Made by a program: the position numbers and the translations under genes
Assembly (NCBI GenBank): GCA_038232055.1
Contig: JBBSIN010000033.1
Coordinates: forward strand, 1-25,195
Reading direction: 5' to 3'
Length of the DNA: 25,195 bases
Source: JBBSIN01 sp038232055
Lineage (GTDB): Bacteria; Actinomycetota; Actinomycetes; JADGOV01
Notes under the pieces: generated by a model
Told to the model about the DNA's origin: nothing
Database searches by the model: none
Seen by the model: the letters and a program-made list of their open reading frames with translations, nothing else
In this document: piece after piece, positions 22,554 through 25,195 of the stretch
How the letters are laid out: the number at the start of each line of letters is the position of its first letter
Numbering within the stretch: the stretch's first letter is position 1

Positions 22554-23702
22554 TTAGGGCACTGGGATGCGAAGGACCTCGTCGTCACGCTGGCGCGGGT
22601 GCCCGCGTCCGTCGCGGTTGCTCGTGAGCAGCCACAGGGCGCCGTCCGGCCCGGTGGCGACGTGCCGAAGCCGGCCGTACTTTCCCGCCAGCAGGGAGCG
22701 GGCGCTGGGGCTGTCGCCGCCGGTGCCGAGCCGCACCTGCCACAGCCGCTCGCCGCGCAGCGTAGCGACGAACAGGTCGCCGCCCGCGAATGTGGCTCCG
22801 CTCGGGGAGGCCTCCGCGGGCTGCCAGGTCAGCACCGGGTCGACGTACCGGCGCTGTCCGCCGACACCCTCGACCTCCGGCCAGCCGTAGTTGCCGCCCT
22901 TGCGGATCAGGTTGACCTCGTCGAACCGGTCCTGCCCGAACTCGGTCGCGTAGAGCCGGCCCTGGGCATCCCAGGCGAGACCCTGGACGTTGCGGTGGCC
23001 CAGGCTCCACACCAGCGAGCCGGGGAACGGGTTGTCCGGCGGAACGCTCCCGTCCGGCCGCATGCGCAGGATCTTGCCGTTGAGCGACGCCCGGTCCTGC
23101 GCGCGGGTCCGGTCGCCGGCGTCGCCGGTCCCCGCGTAGAGCATGCCGTCAGGCCCGAAAGCGATGCGGCCGCCGTTGTGAAAACTGTTCTTGGCGATCC
23201 CGTCCACGAGCACCGCCGGCTCTGCGCCGGCGCGGAGGCGCACGATCCGGTTGTCGTGGTCGCCGGTGTAGTACGCGTAGACGAACCGGTCTCGGGCGTA
23301 CGACGGTGCCACCGCGATGCCGAGCAACCCGCCCTCGCCCAGCGCGTCCACCGGCAGCCGGGCGATCCGCTCGGGCTGCTTGCCGGGCCGCAGCGCCAGC
23401 ACGCGCCCGCTCTCCCGCTCGCTGACCAGCGCGGTGCCGTCGGGAAGGAAGGCGAGACCCCACGGCACATTCAGGTCGTCGGACACGACGTCGACTCCGG
23501 AGAAACTACCCCACGGGTTGCGCGGCGAGGACGACAGCGCGGGGCCGGCGGTGGTTGGCGACCCGGAGGGGACGGCGGAGGCGGTGGGGAACTCGGCCGG
23601 GGGCCGCGCCCGTTCTGCACCGGACCCCGCCGAGCAGCCGGTCAGCAGTGCGGCCGGGACGACGACGGCCCAACCGCGGAACGGTGCCGGAAGGGGAAGC
23701 AC
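22554..23702 (-). CDS. PQQ-dependent sugar dehydrogenase-family lipoprotein (glucose/sorbosone dehydrogenase-like)
   Basis: A 382-aa predicted lipoprotein. The signal WAVVVPAALLTGC has a lipobox L-T-G-C with the lipidated C23, followed by a Ser/Pro/Thr-rich linker to about residue 65. The beta-propeller then begins NVPWGLAFLPDGTALVSERE. ALGEGGLLGIAVAP, FHNGGRIAFGPDGMLYAGTGDAGD, SLGHRNVQGLAWD and EFGQDRFDEVNLIRKGGNYGWPE are the soluble glucose dehydrogenase (GSDH) family signatures that hold PQQ, calcium and the catalytic His. Many actinobacterial members have no proven sugar substrate, so the reaction is assumed from the family. GTG start at 23702. It diverges from the hydroxyacid dehydrogenase gene and converges on gatB, with only 20 bp between the stops. 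Confidence 0.92.
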   Translation of the reverse strand: MLPLPAPFRGWAVVVPAALLTGCSAGSGAERARPPAEFPTASAVPSGSPTTAGPALSSSPRNPWGSFSGVDVVSDDLNVPWGLAFLPDGTALVSERESGRVLALRPGKQPERIARLPVDALGEGGLLGIAVAPSYARDRFVYAYYTGDHDNRIVRLRAGAEPAVLVDGIAKNSFHNGGRIAFGPDGMLYAGTGDAGDRTRAQDRASLNGKILRMRPDGSVPPDNPFPGSLVWSLGHRNVQGLAWDAQGRLYATEFGQDRFDEVNLIRKGGNYGWPEVEGVGGQRRYVDPVLTWQPAEASPSGATFAGGDLFVATLRGERLWQVRLGTGGDSPSARSLLAGKYGRLRHVATGPDGALWLLTSNRDGRGHPRQRDDEVLRIPVP

Positions 23703-23756
23703 GGCCAGGGCATGCCCGCGCTACCGGCCCGGAACGCCGTGTCGCGCCGGGCGGAT

Positions 23757-23762
23757 TAGGGT
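23757..23762 (+). promoter_or_regulatory. -10 box, probable leaderless promoter of the 2-hydroxyacid dehydrogenase gene
   Basis: TAGGGT ends 7 nt before the ATG at 23770, with no Shine-Dalgarno between. It lies in the 67-bp divergent spacer shared with the PQQ-type lipoprotein gene. Confidence 0.5.
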
Positions 23763-23769
23763 CCTGCAG

Positions 23770-24687
23770 ATGGTAGTGAAGGCGTTGGTGCCGCATCCCG
23801 AGGCGGCTGACCTCATGGGCGGGACGCCGTACGGCGTCGAGCTACTCGTGTGGGAGGGCGCCGGACCGCTGCCCGCCGGCGCCGAAGAGGTCGAGTTCTT
23901 CGTGCCGCCGTTTCTCGCCGTGGGCGAACCCATCGCCGCCATGGGTCGGCTGCCTCGGCTGCGCGTCGTGCAACTGCTCACGGCCGGAGCCGAGGCGGTG
24001 CTGCCGCATCTACCGCACGGCGTCGTGTTGTGCACGGCTCGCGGCGTGCACGACGCGAGCACTGCCGAGTGGGTGGTGGGTGCGACCCTCGCGGTGCTGC
24101 GCGAGTTCCCGCGCTTCACCATTGCCCGCCAGGAGGGGCGATGGGATTTCGGGCCGACCGACGCGCTGGCCGACAAGACCGTGCTGATCGTGGGATACGG
24201 GTCGATCGGGGCGGCCGTGGAGCGCCGGCTCGGCGGCTTCGAGATTTCCGTCGTACGCGCGGCGCGGCACGCTCGCGACGGTGTCGTGTCCATCGACGAG
24301 CTGCCCGGGCTGCTTCCCCAGGCCGACGTCGTCGTCGTCCTCGTTCCGCTCACCGCCGACACGACGGGTCTCGTCGACGGCTCCTTTCTCGCGCGGATGC
24401 GCGACGGCGCGCTGCTGGTCAACGCCGCCCGCGGTCCGGTCGTCGACACCGACGCGCTGCTCGCCGAGCTGCGCAGCGGCCGGCTTCGCGCCGCCCTCGA
24501 CGTGACGGACCCGGAGCCGCTGCCCGCGGGGCACCCGCTCTGGTCGGCGCCTGGACTGTTCCTCACTCCGCATGTCGCCGGCTCCACTCCGCTGGCGATG
24601 CCGCGCGGCTACGCACTGGTGCGCAGCCAACTCGAGCGATACGTCGCCGACGAGCCGCTATGCAACCAGGTCACCGGCGACTACTGA
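23770..24687 (+). CDS. D-isomer-specific 2-hydroxyacid dehydrogenase family protein
   Basis: A 305-aa NAD(P)-dependent oxidoreductase that reduces 2-keto acids to D-2-hydroxy acids or the reverse. The Rossmann motif is GYGSIG (142-147) after KTVLIV. The catalytic set is complete: R221 in NAARGPVVDTDAL, E249 in DVTDPEPLP and H268 in FLTPHVAGS. The protein is a little shorter than typical D-lactate or phosphoglycerate dehydrogenases and has no ACT domain, so it is not SerA. It resembles the glyoxylate/hydroxypyruvate reductase-like group, but the substrate is open. The ATG at 23770 fits the leaderless -10 box. It is divergent from the lipoprotein gene, and a separate promoter precedes the next gene. 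Confidence 0.92.
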   Translation: MVVKALVPHPEAADLMGGTPYGVELLVWEGAGPLPAGAEEVEFFVPPFLAVGEPIAAMGRLPRLRVVQLLTAGAEAVLPHLPHGVVLCTARGVHDASTAEWVVGATLAVLREFPRFTIARQEGRWDFGPTDALADKTVLIVGYGSIGAAVERRLGGFEISVVRAARHARDGVVSIDELPGLLPQADVVVVLVPLTADTTGLVDGSFLARMRDGALLVNAARGPVVDTDALLAELRSGRLRAALDVTDPEPLPAGHPLWSAPGLFLTPHVAGSTPLAMPRGYALVRSQLERYVADEPLCNQVTGDY

Positions 24688-24701
24688 CGGCGATTCGCGA
24701 A

Positions 24702-24721
24702 TACTCTGAAACTCCGGGAGG
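24702..24721 (+). promoter_or_regulatory. -10 box and Shine-Dalgarno for the DinB-like gene
   Basis: TACTCT (24702-24707) could be a -10 box, with the transcript starting near 24714. GGGAGG (24716-24721) then forms a strong ribosome binding site 4 nt before the ATG at 24726. This contrasts with the leaderless genes next to it. Confidence 0.45.
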
Positions 24722-24725
24722 GAAC

Positions 24726-25195
24726 ATGCAGGAGCAAGACGTCTTCGTCCTGGCCGATCGAGCGCTGGAAAGCGTGGTCGAGCAGATCAGCGATGACCAG
24801 TGGCCCATGGAGATGCCGGCCGAGTTCGTCATGCGAAATCCCGATGGCAAGGTGACGCTGCGGGAGGTCGTCAACTACCACGCCTACGACGATGCCTGGG
24901 TACCCGACATGCTGGCCGGGCTGACGATGGAGCAGGCGGGCAAGGACAAGTTCGACGGCGACCTGCTGGGCGACGATCCGAAGGGTAGTTTCGCGGCCAT
25001 CGTCGAAAAGGCGTGCGCGGCGGCACAGGCGCTCGACGACCCGAAACGGACGGTGCACTGCTCGTTCGGCGACTTCACCACCCAGGAGTACCTGTGGCAG
25101 ATCAACTCCTTCCGAGGGCTGCGCGCCCATGACATTGCCAAGGTCACCGGCGCCAGCACAAAGCTGCCGGACGACCTGGTGCAGGGACTGTGGGA
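24726..25195 (+). CDS. DinB / mycothiol-dependent maleylpyruvate isomerase-type protein (TIGR03086-like), N-terminal part
   Basis: An open frame of 156 codons from ATG 24726 runs off the right edge. It begins MQEQDVFVLADRALESVVEQ and carries NYHAYDDAWVPDMLAGLTMEQ (H52) and NSFRGLRAHDIAKVTGAS (H135). This is the helical-bundle layout of the DinB-like superfamily (MDMPI N-terminal / TIGR03086 group), in which spaced histidines bind a metal and, in studied members, mycothiol-type thiols act as cofactor. Expected length for this group is about 190-210 aa, so perhaps 40-50 residues are missing. Substrate unknown. It has its own -10 box and a strong Shine-Dalgarno, so it probably starts a new transcript. 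Confidence 0.75.
   Translation, partial: MQEQDVFVLADRALESVVEQISDDQWPMEMPAEFVMRNPDGKVTLREVVNYHAYDDAWVPDMLAGLTMEQAGKDKFDGDLLGDDPKGSFAAIVEKACAAAQALDDPKRTVHCSFGDFTTQEYLWQINSFRGLRAHDIAKVTGASTKLPDDLVQGLW

Overview
The window is chromosomal DNA of a high-GC actinobacterium. Third codon positions are overwhelmingly G or C, GTG starts are common, and several genes carry a TANNNT -10 box only 6-8 nt before the start codon, the layout of actinobacterial leaderless promoters. The gene order etfB-etfA / cysteine desulfurase-mnmA / (DUF3039) / MetE-like / ligA / gatC-gatA-gatB follows, as I recall it, the M. tuberculosis block Rv3029c-Rv3009c. The GGDEF-EAL gene between ligA and gatC recalls Streptomyces rmdB (SCO5495). 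I cannot fix the genus.

Left part (1-8003), accessory and metabolic: a NUDIX hydrolase (cut by the window edge) and a 94-residue unknown on the minus strand; a PIN-domain VapC-type toxin whose antitoxin gene survives only as its 3' part; the glycogen debranching enzyme GlgX; six perfect-length copies of a 17-bp tandem repeat between glgX and a secreted matrixin-like protease; a strong hairpin terminator; a secreted BNR/Asp-box protein; an enoyl-CoA hydratase; and an MFS exporter.

Middle part (8059-16754), the conserved housekeeping block on the plus strand: an Asp/Glu racemase-family protein, the electron-transfer flavoprotein subunits, a cysteine desulfurase translationally coupled to MnmA (sulfur delivery for tRNA 2-thiouridine), then DUF3039, a short MetE-like protein and ligA, joined by overlapping stop/start codons.

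Right part (16755-25195): a membrane-bound GGDEF-EAL protein preceded by a roughly 107-nt leader with three interleaved complementary segment pairs, so a candidate structured or switching RNA; a 102-bp imperfect palindromic element; gatC, gatA and gatB for the tRNA-dependent amidotransferase, where gatB appears to have its own promoter; a lipoprotein of the PQQ sugar dehydrogenase family; a D-2-hydroxyacid dehydrogenase; and a partial DinB/MDMPI-type protein running off the end.

The best candidate for something undescribed is the leader RNA at about 16798-16907. The 102-bp palindrome, the 17-bp repeat array and the orphaned toxin are secondary leads. No tRNA, rRNA, CRISPR array, complete IS element or prophage was seen.
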